Assembly: GCA_037043015.1 (NCBI GenBank) | Contig: CM073330.1 | Coordinates: forward strand, 13,224,512-13,288,511 | Source of the DNA: Bryum argenteum | Taxonomy: Eukaryota; Streptophyta; Bryopsida; Bryales; Bryaceae | Direction of reading: 5' to 3' | Length of the DNA stretch: 64,000 nucleotides | Part shown: in pieces, positions 10,231 through 22,128 of the stretch | How the letters are laid out: each line of letters starts with the position of its first letter | Numbering within the stretch: the first letter of the stretch is position 1 | Made by a program: the position numbers and the translations under genes | The notes under the pieces: generated by a model | Database searches by the model: none | The model's input: the letters and a program-made list of their open reading frames with translations, nothing else | What the model was told of the DNA's origin: nothing

Positions 10231-11597
10231 AACCTCAATTCCATTAAAAGGCCGTTATCCAGTAAAATGGCGCTTTTTGGGGTGCTTCAAATGAAAAAAT
10301 TAGCGTTGGTTTTTGTCGAGTTTTGACATGATAGGGTAAATATTCCTTAATGGCTATTCAAAAACAATAATGTTTTTGAACGACCGTTCATATATATTGC
10401 CCTTATACTATGTTCAAAGGTCAAAAACAATAAAAATGTGTGATACTATGGAACTTTTGGTGATATTACAGAAATCATTCATATTACGGAGTACATGTGT
10501 GATATTAACCCCTAAAAATCCAGGGGTTTCCTCGACCTCCAGAATCAAAAACTGCCATTTTTCACCTTCGTTGGGAGATGGGGAAATGGAGAAACTTTTT
10601 TTTTTGGTTTTAGACTTTGAACCGTAAGATCTTGTACCTAACTTGTATACAAAGGACTGGTCAAAATTTCAACCGTTGGATGTTTTTCATTTGTGAGATC
10701 ATAACAATCAAAGTTTGACCAACACTTTTTTTTTGCCGCTGCGTGAGAGGCATTGTCTAAATGGTGCCAAGGGCAACTTGATGATTGTTATTCCAAATAT
10801 TTTTCCCTCATTTTTTTCATGTAGGTAATCAAGTTGGTTATGCTCATGCAAAATTTTAGAGACCAATTCCACTTTTTGACCTTAATGTAAAATATTTTAT
10901 GAAAGAAGGTCTAAAAACAACCATATAGTAAAACAAGCACCACGTATGATATATTTAGTTTGAGAAAAATCTCGACGGTGAGAAGGTGCATTTATTATAA
11001 GGTGAATTTTGAAAAAAAAAAATCTTGGAAAAAATCCAAAATCTCGAATTTTGGCAATTTTTGAAAGGAAAAAGTGTAAAATTACTAGAAATTGTGAAGA
11101 TTGTTTTTGAAAGTTTTGGAGGCTGCCCTTGTAAAATTGGTAAACTTTTTGACTTCGGATACTTTGGAATTTGAATAGTAATTTGGTAATGAACATATTT
11201 CTAAAAAAATATATATAAAAAAAAAAAACATTATTTTAAACTGCCCGTTTTGGACTTGAAACCTAAAATTTCTAGGTGAAGGTTATAAAATTAAAATTTG
11301 ACTTTAAAAATTTTACCACATACACATTACTGTATGGGGAGCACCTAATAAAAATCTTAGGCAAAAATATCAATTTAAATGCTTAAAATGAGCTGCCCGA
11401 AATCTCAGAAAACTGAATCGGTTTTCCTGGATTTTTAGGGGTTAATAAACATGCCATTTTGTAGGCATATATACTTCTGAACTTTAGTTCAAAAATATGC
11501 TTGTAAAATGGCACGTTTTAAAACGTGACCAAAATGGCTGGTAGGGGATTTGGCAAAATGGCACAAAGAATACCGCCATTTAAACGGAATTCAGGTT
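10231..11597 (+). mobile_element. MITE family with AACCTCAATTCC termini, copy A (interrupted)
   Basis: Left end AACCTCAATTCCATTAAAAG and right end reading inward AACCTGAATTCCGTTTAAAT form terminal inverted repeats of about 24 bp. Without the nested TTAA element (10505-11445) it is about 430 bp. Two further copies (14764-15268 and 18749-19223) are in the opposite orientation and lack the insertion. It is non-coding, and its superfamily is not determined. Confidence 0.75.
10505..11445 (+). mobile_element. TTAA element, 0.94-kb family, inserted in MITE copy A
   Basis: Flanked by TTAA on both sides. The termini are CCCCTAAAAATCCAGG on the left and the same sequence inverted on the right. The two empty copies of the host MITE read a single TTAA at this site, so TTAA was duplicated on insertion. 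A close copy lies inverted at 50719-51649. There is no open frame of transposase size; it is non-autonomous. TTAA targets with CCC-starting ends are typical of piggyBac, and Kolobok also uses TTAA. The superfamily is inferred. Confidence 0.85.
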
Positions 11598-11882
11598 ATT
11601 ACTATAAATTTTCTTGAAATTGTAAATTTTCCTCAAAAATATCCACACCCTCATATATGATGAAGAACACAGAACCTTCATGAGATATTATGAAATCTGC
11701 TACAAAGACTATCAAAGCTATCAAACATCAACAAACACTTCATTCAATCCTTTGTGGACAATAAATATGGACATTAATATAGAGCAAGAGCACGTAATTT
11801 TATTAATTATGTAATATATATAATACATATTAGAAGAAAAACGCCTTCAATATTAGATGAGCCCATCTGAATTTCTCTATCA

Positions 11883-12052
11883 TACCATGATAAAATCAAT
11901 CACAACATTACTAAACACCCTTAAGGGTCACCCATAATCTACATATACTACGTGATTAATATCAAATATTCTCTTAAATGCTTTATATGATATTAGGCTC
12001 AGATTAGCCAGACACAATATTGTTAAAACATCACAAGGTTGCATGTTCACTT
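11883..12052 (+). repeat. 170-bp direct repeat, left copy
   Basis: Nearly identical (one difference seen) to 13440-13609. The Helitron helicase fragment starts exactly where this repeat ends. Confidence 0.95.
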
Positions 12053-13439
12053 TGGGATGAGGCACCAATGATGAGCAAGTTTTCCTTTGAAGCGGTGGAC
12101 CGAACGCTTCGCGATGTCACCGACCGAAATGTGTCTTTCGGAGGTATCACGTTTGTGATGTGTGGCGACTTCCGACAGGTCCTACCCGTAGTGCCGAAAG
12201 GCATGCGTCCCGACATTGTTGCCGCTTCGATCAAGGAATCTTATCTTTGGAGTCAGGTGCATGTGTGTAGGCTGCACCGGAACATGCGTGCTGTAGTTGC
12301 AGAGCCAAGGGCCGATTTGGGAAACCGCTCATTCGCGGAATGGCTGCTCGCACTCGGAGAAGACAATTTGCCGGAGATGAAGGAGCCTGATCACATTCAT
12401 TGTCCGCAGGCGATGATTGTGCCAGATCATACTTTGGATGGCCTCATCAATGCCATCTATGGGGGAATCAACGACGCCGACCAAAATGGACGTGAATATT
12501 TCAGTGGCCGCGCCATCCTTGCCGCACGCAACGAAACTGTGGCCCTGATAAATGCGGCGACGCTCAATAAAGTGCGTGGCCAGGTCTATGAGTTTCTGAG
12601 TGCGGATAAGGTTGATGATGTCAGAGGCATCAATACCATCCCGATCGAGTACCTCAACAACCTTGAAGTCAGTGGTTGGCCGCCACACAAGCTATCATTG
12701 AAAGTTGGGACGCCGGTGATGCTACTACGCAATTTGGATCCAGCTAATGGCCTATGCAACGGACAACGACTTATTGTTTGGCGCTGCTCGACTCGAGTTA
12801 TTGAGGCTGAAGTACTCACTGGAGAACATGCCGGGTATGTTGCTTTCATCCCACGTATTCCCTTGATCACGGAGCAGGCAGGGCTTCCTTTTCAAGTGCG
12901 ACGCAAGCAATTCCCAATTCGTGTGGCATACGCAATGACTATCAACAAATCTCAAGGCCAGACACTTCCTAAAGTCGGGATTTGCTTGACAAAGAACGTT
13001 TTCTCACATGGCCAACTCTATGTTGCTTTTTCACGCGCAACATCTATTGAAAACGTGTCCGTACTTCTAGAGGCAGACTCTGTAGAACAGTCTGAGGACC
13101 AAATCATGCGAAATGTTGTCTATACAGAGGCACTTCGTTGAGCTTGCACGGTAGTGTTAGAGTTTGAGTCCTCAACTAGACTTGAGATTTTGATAGCTAT
13201 AGCACTATACGATATATGTAATAAAAACACCACGAGACGTATGTCTTGGTGGTATAATATGTAGCTTGGAGGGTGAAGGAAATACATTTGAGTGGAGCAC
13301 TTCCGTTTTTTTATACGATATTGAATGTCCTCCAACTTCTACTTTTTTTTTATACCTAGGTCTAGATTACTTACATGTTTCTTAAATTTTTAATTGACCT
13401 TTTTGATGTCCGTGTCCGGAGGACACGGGTAATGACTAG
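12053..13439 (+). pseudogene. Helitron 3' part: Pif1-like helicase C-terminal half plus Helitron terminus
   Basis: An open frame to 13141 encodes the C-terminal part of the Helitron Pif1/RecD-like helicase: WDEAPM (Walker B region), FGGITFVMCGDFRQVLPVV, NETVALINAA, GTPVMLLRNLD, AMTINKSQGQTLPKVGI and HGQLYVAFSRAT. The Walker A segment, the Rep (HUH) domain and the 5' end are missing. The 3' end is a classic Helitron tip: the hairpin CCGTGTCCGGAGGACACGG (13410-13428), then GTAATGA and CTAG (13436-13439), followed by host T. The apparent start codon upstream at 12020 lies inside the flanking direct repeat and is not the real start. Confidence 0.85.
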
Positions 13440-13921
13440 TACCATGATAAAATCAATCACAACATTACTAAACACCCTTAAGGGTCACCCATAATCTACA
13501 TATACTACGTGATTAATATCAAATATTCTCTTAAATGCTTTATATGATATTAGGCTCAGATTAGCCAGGCACAATATTGTTAAAACATCACAAGGTTGCA
13601 TGTTCACTTCCGAATTTATAAGCCTCATTAGTATTTGCTAAATATGGAATTAGGCTCCCAAATATCCATGCTAGGGTAGTAGATGTCAATCACCACAAGC
13701 TTGCAAATTCACCCCTACTCAACTCTAATTTGCATATACCACCTTATTGGCATCAACCAGATACGACATTAGGCTCACAAACTAGCCAAGTAGCCATGCC
13801 ATGCCATGATAGTATAAGTGACCAAAAGCTTGGACATTTCCCTAGTCAACGGTAATCTACTAATTTTCATGAACTTTCTAATTAACATTAGCTTGAATAT
13901 AAGCTCAGGTTGTCAAACTAG
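13440..13921 (+). repeat. Diverged tandem repeat, unit about 120 bp, including the right 170-bp direct repeat
   Basis: Units share phrases such as GATATTAGGCTCA, ACTAGCCA, CACAAGCTTGCAAATTCAC and ACTCTAATTTGCATAT. The first 170 bp (13440-13609) are the right copy of the repeat that also sits at 11883-12052. The other units are much more diverged, so the 170-bp duplication is recent. Confidence 0.6.
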
Positions 13922-14144
13922 CTACACTAAATTTGATAATTAGTGTTAGATACACTAATTTACATAAACATGTTATAAGTTTTTACTGTTGTTCAATAAA
14001 TTTACCCACTATATTGGCCAAGATGGGGGTCCTTATATAATATCAGAATCAATGCTCTTGGTAAATGTTTTTAAACAAAAGTAAAAACTTATAGCATTTT
14101 CAAATCTTATAATAATCTAACACTAATTATCAAATTTAGTGTAG
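13922..14144. mobile_element. MITE with 30-bp perfect inverted ends
   Basis: Left end CTACACTAAATTTGATAATT and its exact inverse at the right end, followed inward by ATGTTATAAGTTTTTAC, which is also mirrored. A much more diverged relative is at about 51660-51895. Non-coding. Confidence 0.8.
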
Positions 14145-14763
14145 TGGGATCTCCTAAACTTCTATTGAGAAAGAGCCTAACACTCATTGTCAAGTTGTGA
14201 TACATTGTTGGTTGATTGGAAGAATAACACATTCGGCGAGGATCCGTGACCTTTATAATTTTGGCATCTAGTCCCTAATTGTATTTCACGTGTGAAGCAA
14301 TTTTTTTCTTTTTTTAGCATTGTTTTGCGGATGTTCTTAGGGATATTGATGCTCTATAAAAACAAAGGCTCATAAAGAGCAACTCAGAATCTAAAACTTA
14401 AGTGAGAGGGGAACATATAAGAAGTCGATCTAAAATGAGACTTGAAGGTAATTTGTCCATTGAGACTAAGTATGTTGAAAAAGGGGTGTTGAGATATTTC
14501 GTGTTGCCGAGTTGACAAGTGTTGAAGGAAGCCACAATGAGTAGGATCTCATTGCAACAACCATGCATAACCTTGGTTGTCGTGCAACACTATGGAATGC
14601 AATATTTTGCTCCGTAGAAAACGGTGCACTTTGTGTTTTCAAAAATATTTTTTTGAATAGTGTTAATAAGAGGAATCGTTAGTAAGTGTTAGTAAGAGGG
14701 ATAGTTAGTAATATGGAGAATTCTCATACATGGGAACACTTTCGTTAAATTTTTCAAAATAAG
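14145..14763. other. Intergenic, nothing recognised
   Basis: AT-rich DNA without a supported gene or repeat. Confidence 0.5.
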
Positions 14764-15268
14764 AACCTCAATTTTGTTAAAGTGGGGTATTCTTTGTGTC
14801 ATTTTGAAACATCCCCTATGAGCCATTTTGGTCGCGTTCTAAAACATGTCATTTTACAAGCATATTTTTGAACTAAAGTTCAGAAGTATTTAAGCCTACA
14901 AAATGGCATGTTTATTAATATTACACATGAACTCCGTAATATCAAATGAGTTCTGCAATATCACCATTATATCCATAATATCACACATTTTTATGGTTTT
15001 TGACCTTTGAACATAGTGGAAGGGCAATATTTCGCAACGGCTCTTCAAAAATATCATTGTTTTTGAACGGCGGTTCAAAATATTTCATTGAAAGGTAAAG
15101 ATTTTTTGAACGGCCGTTCAAAAAAATTATTGTTCTTCTTGAAATGCGGTTAAAAATATTTACCCTATCATGTCACAACTCGACAAAAACCAACATTATT
15201 TTTTAATTTAAGCACCCCAAAAAGCGCCATTTTACTGGAATAACGCCATTTTAACGGAATTGAAGCTT
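14764..15268 (-). mobile_element. MITE family with AACCTCAATTCC termini, copy B
   Basis: An opposite-orientation copy of 10231-11597 without the nested element. The inverted termini are AACCTCAATT and AACGGAATTGAAGCTT. At the position equivalent to the insertion it reads a single TTAA (TTATTAATATTACACATG on plus). It contains the palindrome TTGAACGGCCGTTCAA. Confidence 0.75.
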
Positions 15269-16149
15269 AAGGGTACAATTGCAAAAAAATTACTAAGAGG
15301 AAGAGTAATATTATCTTTTCAAACCAATGTCCTATTATTAGAAAACATATTGAAGATAGAAATATAAAAAGATCGTAATCTTAGCAAATTGCAGCTTACA
15401 AAGATTTTCTTTGTTTAAATTTTGAAGCAACACTAGAAAATTTTTTCCTTCAACTTGCAAATATTTTGAGATAGTTCCCCTATTTGAAAGTATTTTACAA
15501 AAGTGTTCCCCTATATGTTAATTTTCTCCGATGTAGCAGTTGTAAGATAGCTTGTCGTGACTCGTGAGGTGGTTGGCATGCATAAGTTGAGTTGAAGGGG
15601 AAGTTACTATAATGGTATGTGCTTAAATGATAGAACCAATAAACTAAAGTAGATGGCTAGGAGTATTTAGCATTGTGAATTCTAATTTCAGTTGGTTAAG
15701 GTTATAGAAAAATAAGATATAACATACCTACGTGGCCAGTGATTGAACCAGGGCATTGATTGAGCAGGGAAAATGGGTCGTGCTTCGAGGAGTCAACCCG
15801 TTCATTTGGGATTTGGTGAAACGGAAGTGAGGATTTCTGATGGCCGCTTTGAATTGCTGACTTGCTACCTTATCCTCTCTTTGGATGCCAATTTGATTTT
15901 ATTTGATTCTACCCACCCTAACCCAGCCATTTCACACTTTGGCACCAATCCTACAGTCGAAATTATTACTATACGTACATGTCTTTGGGTTCCATTGGAC
16001 AGTTACCATGTATCAAAGTCTAAATTATTATTTAGATTGTCATAAAAAGAGTGTTTAATCATCTCTAAGTGACCTATTAAGGCAATCGCAATGATAAAAT
16101 ATAAATAAGCCTCGATGGATATTTCTAAGCATAATGTCGTGATTAGTTT
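15269..16149. other. Intergenic, nothing recognised
   Basis: An open stretch at 15773-16045 has no recognisable domain, and its composition does not differ from the surroundings. A phrase, CCCCTATTTGAAA, is shared with about 19560. Confidence 0.4.
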
Positions 16150-18208
16150 GTGAGCGTAGTCTTATCATTAGGCTAATGCTAAACAGAAAATATGCAAATC
16201 AAGGTTGCCAACGGGAACATTTCCAAGCTTGTGTTGATTGATTCTATCATGCATGACCAAAAGATTTAGATGGATTGCAAATCTCAACTCGCAAGGTAAG
16301 AAATTGCAAGCTACACCCGCAAGCAAAAGCAACTTTTAATGAGTGAGCTAATGTCATTTCTAAGTTCAAGTCGATACTTAAATGCGTAGCTCTTCCGCCC
16401 TTACAAATACTTGCACCCGACCTCCTCTTTGTTTCTCTACGTATTTTTGCTCCCCTAGTCTCAAGCTCATCAAAAATGGCTCATTCACAACTCTCCAATC
16501 TTGCAATAGTGTCATGGAGCCTCATCATATCAATCTCATTGAGGTTAAGGAGCAGGATCAACTTGTCAACATTGTGGTCAATCTTTCATGGAACCGACGA
16601 GAAAGGGAGAGAAAAATTGCGAAGGTCACCGCGCATGCCAAACGGAAAAGACGACCTTGAGATTGATCTCAACAACTCTCCAGAGCAAGAAGAGTACGCT
16701 AGCCACACGCACGAATACCAGTAAGCTAGTGGCCTTCCTTTTTGCTATCAACAATGTAGTTTAAATTTTGATATACTAGTAAATAAAAGAAATGGAGGAG
16801 TGTTGGTGGTTAAATGGTTCTATCGTTGTCTTAACAATGCCACCACTTTATGAACAATATATCATTTATGATAAATCCTACATAAACGGCCTTGTGGCTT
16901 TTCGTGTCTTATTGTTGCTCTTTGTCCATCAACAATAGTTTGAGTCCATAGCAAAGGCTCTCAGTGTAAGGAACTTCCATTTTTGAACTCTTACACGTTG
17001 AAATGAATGGTGTATTGGTGGTCTCAAAGGTTGTATCATTGCTTTGACATTGCACCGTGTTGATCAACTACCTTCTTAAAATGCTTACTAAGGCTCGGAA
17101 TTGAAGAAACTTCGGTCGTGATGACGTTTAACATTCTCATCATTGAAAGGTCGACAATGCCATAATTAAATTGTGAGCGTAGTTTTATTATAAGGCTAAT
17201 GCTAAACACAAAATATGCAAATCAAGGTTGCCAACAGGAACATCTCCAAGCTTGTGTTGATTGATTCTATCATGCCATGACCAAGAGATTAAGATGGATG
17301 ACAATCCTCAACTCGCAAGGTAAGAAATTGCAAGCTACAACCGCAAGCAAAAGGAACGATTTAATGAGTGAGCTAATGTCATTTCTAAGTTCACATCGTT
17401 ACTTAGATGCGTGGCTCTTCAATCCTTACAAATACTTGCTCCCCGACCTCGTCTTAGTTTCTCTACGTATTATTGCATCCCAAGCTCATAAGAAATTGCT
17501 CTTTCAGAACTAAGGAGCGGAATCAGCTCATCAACATGGTAGTCGATCTTTCACGGAATGAGCGACAACGATAGAGAAAGAATCGTGAAGATCGTCACGC
17601 GTGTCAAACATGAAAGACAACCTTGAGATTGATCTCAACAACTCTCTTGAGCAAGAAGAGTACCCTCTCTCGCCAATTTCATCGAGGACTTCCACATCCC
17701 TATCGCCACGCACGAATACGAGTAAGTAGCGCACATGTTGTGATCTTGTTTCTTGTTTCTTACTTCTCTTTATCAACACTTTACTCTTTGCTAACAACAA
17801 TGTAGTTTGAAGTTCGATTTATATCAGTGATTAAAAGAAATGGAGCAATGTTGGTGGATAGAATGGTTCTATCATTGGCGTGATATTGCCACCAGTCTAT
17901 CAACTACATTTTTTTTTTTGGAAACCTCATAAAAACGGCATGTTGGCTTTTCGTGTCTTATTCTTGTTCTTTGTCGATCAAAAATAGTTTCAGTCCATAG
18001 CAAAAGCTCTGAGTATAAGGAACTTCCATATTCAAAACTCTTATACGTAGAGAAAGAATGGTGTATTGATGGTCTTAAAGGTTGTATCATTGGCTTAACA
18101 TTGCAACCTGTCGATCGACTACCTTCTTACAATGCTTACTCAATCTCGGAATTAAAGAAACTCGCTCTGTGGTAATGGGGTTTAACATTCTCATCGTTGC
18201 AAGGTCGA
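16150..18208 (+). repeat. Tandem duplication of a 1-kb segment
   Basis: 16150-17160 and 17170-18208 are two diverged direct copies. Both carry AAATATGCAAATCAAGGTTG, AACTCGCAAGGTAAGAAATT, TTTCTACGTATT and GGCTTTTCGTGTCTTATT at matching places. A partial third repeat of one sub-block (CTTTGTCGATCAA...AAAGGCTCTAAGTGT) follows at 18250-18360. Short open frames such as ELMSFLSSHRYLDAWLF (about 17370) exist in both copies but are not recognised as a known protein. Confidence 0.75.
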
Positions 18209-18748
18209 CAGGTCACAAAATCAAGCTTATGTAGAGTGATAGAAATGGACTTGAGGTTGTTGTGGTTTTTTTCTCTTGTAATTTCCCTTTGTCGATCAAG
18301 AATAACTTTATTAGTTTCTCCGAGTAATCTGTCGCTACACAACAAAGGCTCTAAGTGTTATAAGGGAGGTCCTATACTGACTGTCATCGACGAGCTTTGA
18401 AGCAAGATGTTGTTTAGAAGGAAAGAAAACTGTAATTTGTTCTCTAGCTGTGTAGAACATGGACATTGCAATGGCCATGAAGTAGACCAGAGGGAGAGAG
18501 ACGGTAGACTGAGTAGCTGTGATGGATCGACATGGCATTGTGCCTGATTTCCCGCAGGAGAGATTGACACTCTGTTTCAAATTGTGTGATAATAATATAA
18601 TGCAGGAACGACATGGAAGCTACGTTCGACAAGTGTATCGACTAGGGCCATGGAACACTTGACTTCATGCCCGATGGACGGCCGAAGGTTCCAACTCTCT
18701 CACACGGAACAAAACAACTCTCTCTTTCCTGTCCACGGCAACTATCAG
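18209..18748. other. Intergenic, nothing recognised
   Basis: Contains the tail of the tandem segment and short open frames without recognisable motifs. Confidence 0.4.
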
Positions 18749-19223
18749 TTCGGAGATTTTGTTAAAATGGCGATTTACTTTGTGCCATTTTGCCAAATTC
18801 CCTATGAGCCATTTTGGTCGCGTTCTAAAACGTGCCATTTTACAAGCATATTTTTGTGCCATTTTATAAGCATATTTTTGAACTAAACTTCAAAAATATT
18901 TATGTTTACAAAATGACATGTCAATTAATATCACACATGTACTCCATAATATCAAATGATTTCTGTAATATCTCCTAAATTTCCATAATATCACCAAATT
19001 TCCATCATATCACACATTTGTATGGTTTTTGACCTTTGGACATAGTCAAAGGGCAATATTTCTGAACGGCCGTTCAAAAACATTGTTTTTTTTAAACAGC
19101 CGTTAAGAAATATTTACACTATCATGTGAAAATTCGACAAAAATCAACATTATCTTTTTCATTTTAAGCACCCCAAAAAGCATCATTTCACCGGAATATT
19201 GCCATTTTATCGGTTTTGAGGTT
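18749..19223 (-). mobile_element. MITE family with AACCTCAATTCC termini, copy C
   Basis: A third copy, same orientation as copy B. The right end is ATCGGTTTTGAGGTT. The TTAA target used in copy A is again present once (TCAATTAATATCACACATG). It contains GAACGGCCGTTC. The left part includes a short duplication (GTGCCATTTTACAAGCATATT). Confidence 0.7.
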
Positions 19224-20025
19224 CTTAACGATTGATTAAGTTCCGGACCCTTTTGGTTTCCTTGATCAATTCCAATGATCCCTACCGTGAGGTAGCACTT
19301 TAATTGAGAATGAGCTGATTTTCAAGTCTTTAATTTAGTATTCAATTGTTTTGCTGATTTTCCATCTACCACCGATTATACTAAAATTCTTGGTCATTTT
19401 CTTGAGTATTACACGAAAGTAAATTCGTGCAATTTAGATGGTATGAAACATGATTCTAGAAAATCATGACCCATCATCTTCAAAGAAACTTAAGAAGGCA
19501 TGCAGTAAAGCACACTAGGCGATTTTATCTTCTCCTTTATGAAAATAATTTCCAATCCTTCCCCTATTTGAAATTATTTTTCTAAAGCGTTTCCCCTTTT
19601 TTTTTATCATTAGGTTAAGGTCCTCTATTTTAGATTATCATTTGACATTTTAAACTTATACCTAAACTCTACTCGGGCGATACCCATGAGAGACTTGGGT
19701 ATATCTGGGCAAGAAGCTTGAACTTTCAAAGTCGAATTGGGATTTTCTCGAAATCAATCGGCTCATTTGCTATTGGTTGCCGGTTCTTCCCATACCTTGG
19801 TCTCGCCGCCCCCTCCCAACTGTGTTGCTACACTCTTTGGAGCACAACTTGTCATTTACACTAGAGTAGCCATCTTCACTTGACCTCTTTTCAATTTGAT
19901 CTGCAGCTCGTCCTTGTCCTTGTTCACAAGAGTTGCAACCAGAACCTAGATAGGCTACTTTGGTTCATGATTGTATTTCTCTCAATCGATTAAGACACTC
20001 AATAAAAGAATAAAATTTAAAAAAA

Positions 20026-20063
<38 letters not shown>
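19224..20063 (+). other. Unidentified sequence ending in a poly(A) tract
   Basis: Non-coding or unrecognised DNA that ends, after AATAAAAGAATAAAA, in an A-rich run (about 20019-20063). A polyadenylation-like signal followed by oligo(A) suggests the 3' end of a retroposed transcript, but no 5' end, coding frame or target duplication was identified. Confidence 0.35.
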
Positions 20064-20065
<2 letters not shown>

Positions 20066-22128
20066 GGATAGGGACTTATCAGGCTCTTTTTATTCGTTTC
20101 AAGTGAGGCTCAGGTCGGTGCCCAGATCAACTTCTGCTTTTAATTAATCTTACCATCCGGTTATAAAACTCATAAAATTCAAATCATAAATCGACATGAT
20201 ATTTGAGATTGATACCTAGGCTTTATGTGGGTGATACTCTTGATATATCATATGATACTTGAATATTTAATTCCGATTTGGAATCAGTGAAGGTTTGGAA
20301 CTCTCCAAATCAAATTGCATTACAAAAAGAGTTGTTGAGATTAGTGTTACTTGAAAATTAGTGTAATAGGTAACTTCTGGTAAATACCACTATTTCTCAA
20401 CTCTTTTGAGATTAGTGTTCATTTTGGGTACTTCAAGCCTGAATTCACTAGCACAAAAATAAGTTGTTATATTCGCAAGTATATCAAGGTGGCATATGAG
20501 CTCCAGTGTAACTCATTTTTTAAAAGAATGTATTCTTGACCTCTTGAATCTGTTCGTGAGGATGGTATGACCTCCTGGCATGCATACAAGGATTAGGTCG
20601 AACGGACACTCTATTCACATGAGCCTCAAATAGGGTTGGAGTTCTTCTTTTTTTTGGTACCAAATGATCATGAAGTAAATGAGGTAAGATAAGGGTTGCA
20701 GAAATTGACTAGTGAAATAACCAAAAAATAAATTTAAGGGACTGGGCCCAAAGCCTGTGAGAGACCTGTTGAAACCCCTAAAGCTCCTTATGTGTTTTGG
20801 GAGCTTAAAGCCTTACAACTATAATTTTCTACCTCTATGCACTCCTGAGGGTGAGAACCAATTTTTTCTATTTCTCTTTTCTAAAAATTTCAGTATAAGA
20901 TCTTGTACCTAAGGCAATTTTTGATTACAGTTCCAGAAATTGATTGTTGGGTGTTTACAAATAAAGTGACCATAACATCCAAAGTTTGTCTCCCAAGTTT
21001 TTTTAAGACATTGTGAAGATTGTTATTGAAATTTTTGGGACTACCCTTGAAAATTAGTAGAACTTTCAACTCGGATTCTTTTCATGAGCTGGATAGTAGT
21101 ATTATTATAAATACATCTTCAAGAAATAACTCAAAAATCACTAAAAATAATTTATTTTTTGATGCCCTATTTGGACAAGAAAACGAGAATTTGCAGTAAA
21201 AATCCTTAAGTTGGACTCTTTACACACACACCTCGAAGTCTATGGAAATCTCACACCAATTTATAACCAATAATATTAAAACAAGACCCTTCATCTCGGC
21301 TGCCCAAAACATCATTTGGCCTTTAAGGAACTTTACAAGTTCAATGAAAATATATATTTTGGACTCATAAGATACTTTATAGAACATCATATTTTCCAAA
21401 TTTTGAAAATACATTTGAATTATATAACAAGGTATAGAACATCTAACCATCCCTAGATTTCCAAAATTACCTACCACTATCTTCATCCTCATGCGAACTT
21501 ACAAAGTCACAACACTATTTGTTGCGCCACTGAGGCTATCTTCTTAGCACCCTCTGCACAAACAAAGCATAGTTGTGTAATGATTTTATGCTCTTTCATA
21601 CACGGAATATTTAAGAAATAACAAAAAAACACTAACAATCAATAAAAAAGAATAATGCATGAAGTTGAAACACTTGACCAACAACTATTTTTAAACTTAT
21701 CATAATTATGAATGCCTTCATTACAAACCAAACATATTATATGATTCACCTAGCAACAAAGCCATGTTTTTTTCACTTCATGAATAGTACAATTATTCCT
21801 CTTAGTAAATTATGCAAATATAAACTACACTAAAGATGATATTTACAATTTCCACACTATATGAATGATATCTTTCAACTTTTGAAAAATATTTTTATTG
21901 AACTAACAACTACCAATACTACTTAGAGAAGGACAATCTTGTGTACACAATCAATAGAATTTCTTATCAGAAGTAAAAGCATTAACTACATACTCCTCTT
22001 TGCCTTAAAAACACCATGATTTGCCAAAATGGTTGGATTTCATTTGTCCAATTGGCAATGAGGACTTGTCCATTAACATCAAATCTTGAATTCTTTGTTG
22101 GTGTTTTTCAGAGAAAAAGGTGTACCCA
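20064..22128. other. AT-rich intergenic, with a decayed TTAA-type element
   Basis: From about 20794 the sequence (CCCCTAAAGCTCC...GGGAGCTTAAAG) is a diverged relative of the element half at 52084. The two also share AAGATCTTGTA and TTTGTCTCCCAAGT. Its flanking TTAA is not preserved, and no right end was found. No gene is supported elsewhere in the interval. Confidence 0.4.

Noticed and set aside
12020-12052. N-terminal start of the helicase open frame
   Set aside because: This part lies in the 170-bp flanking repeat; helicase similarity begins only at WDEAPM.
15773-16045. A 90-residue hypothetical gene
   Set aside because: No motif, no neighbouring exon, and no codon-like composition bias.
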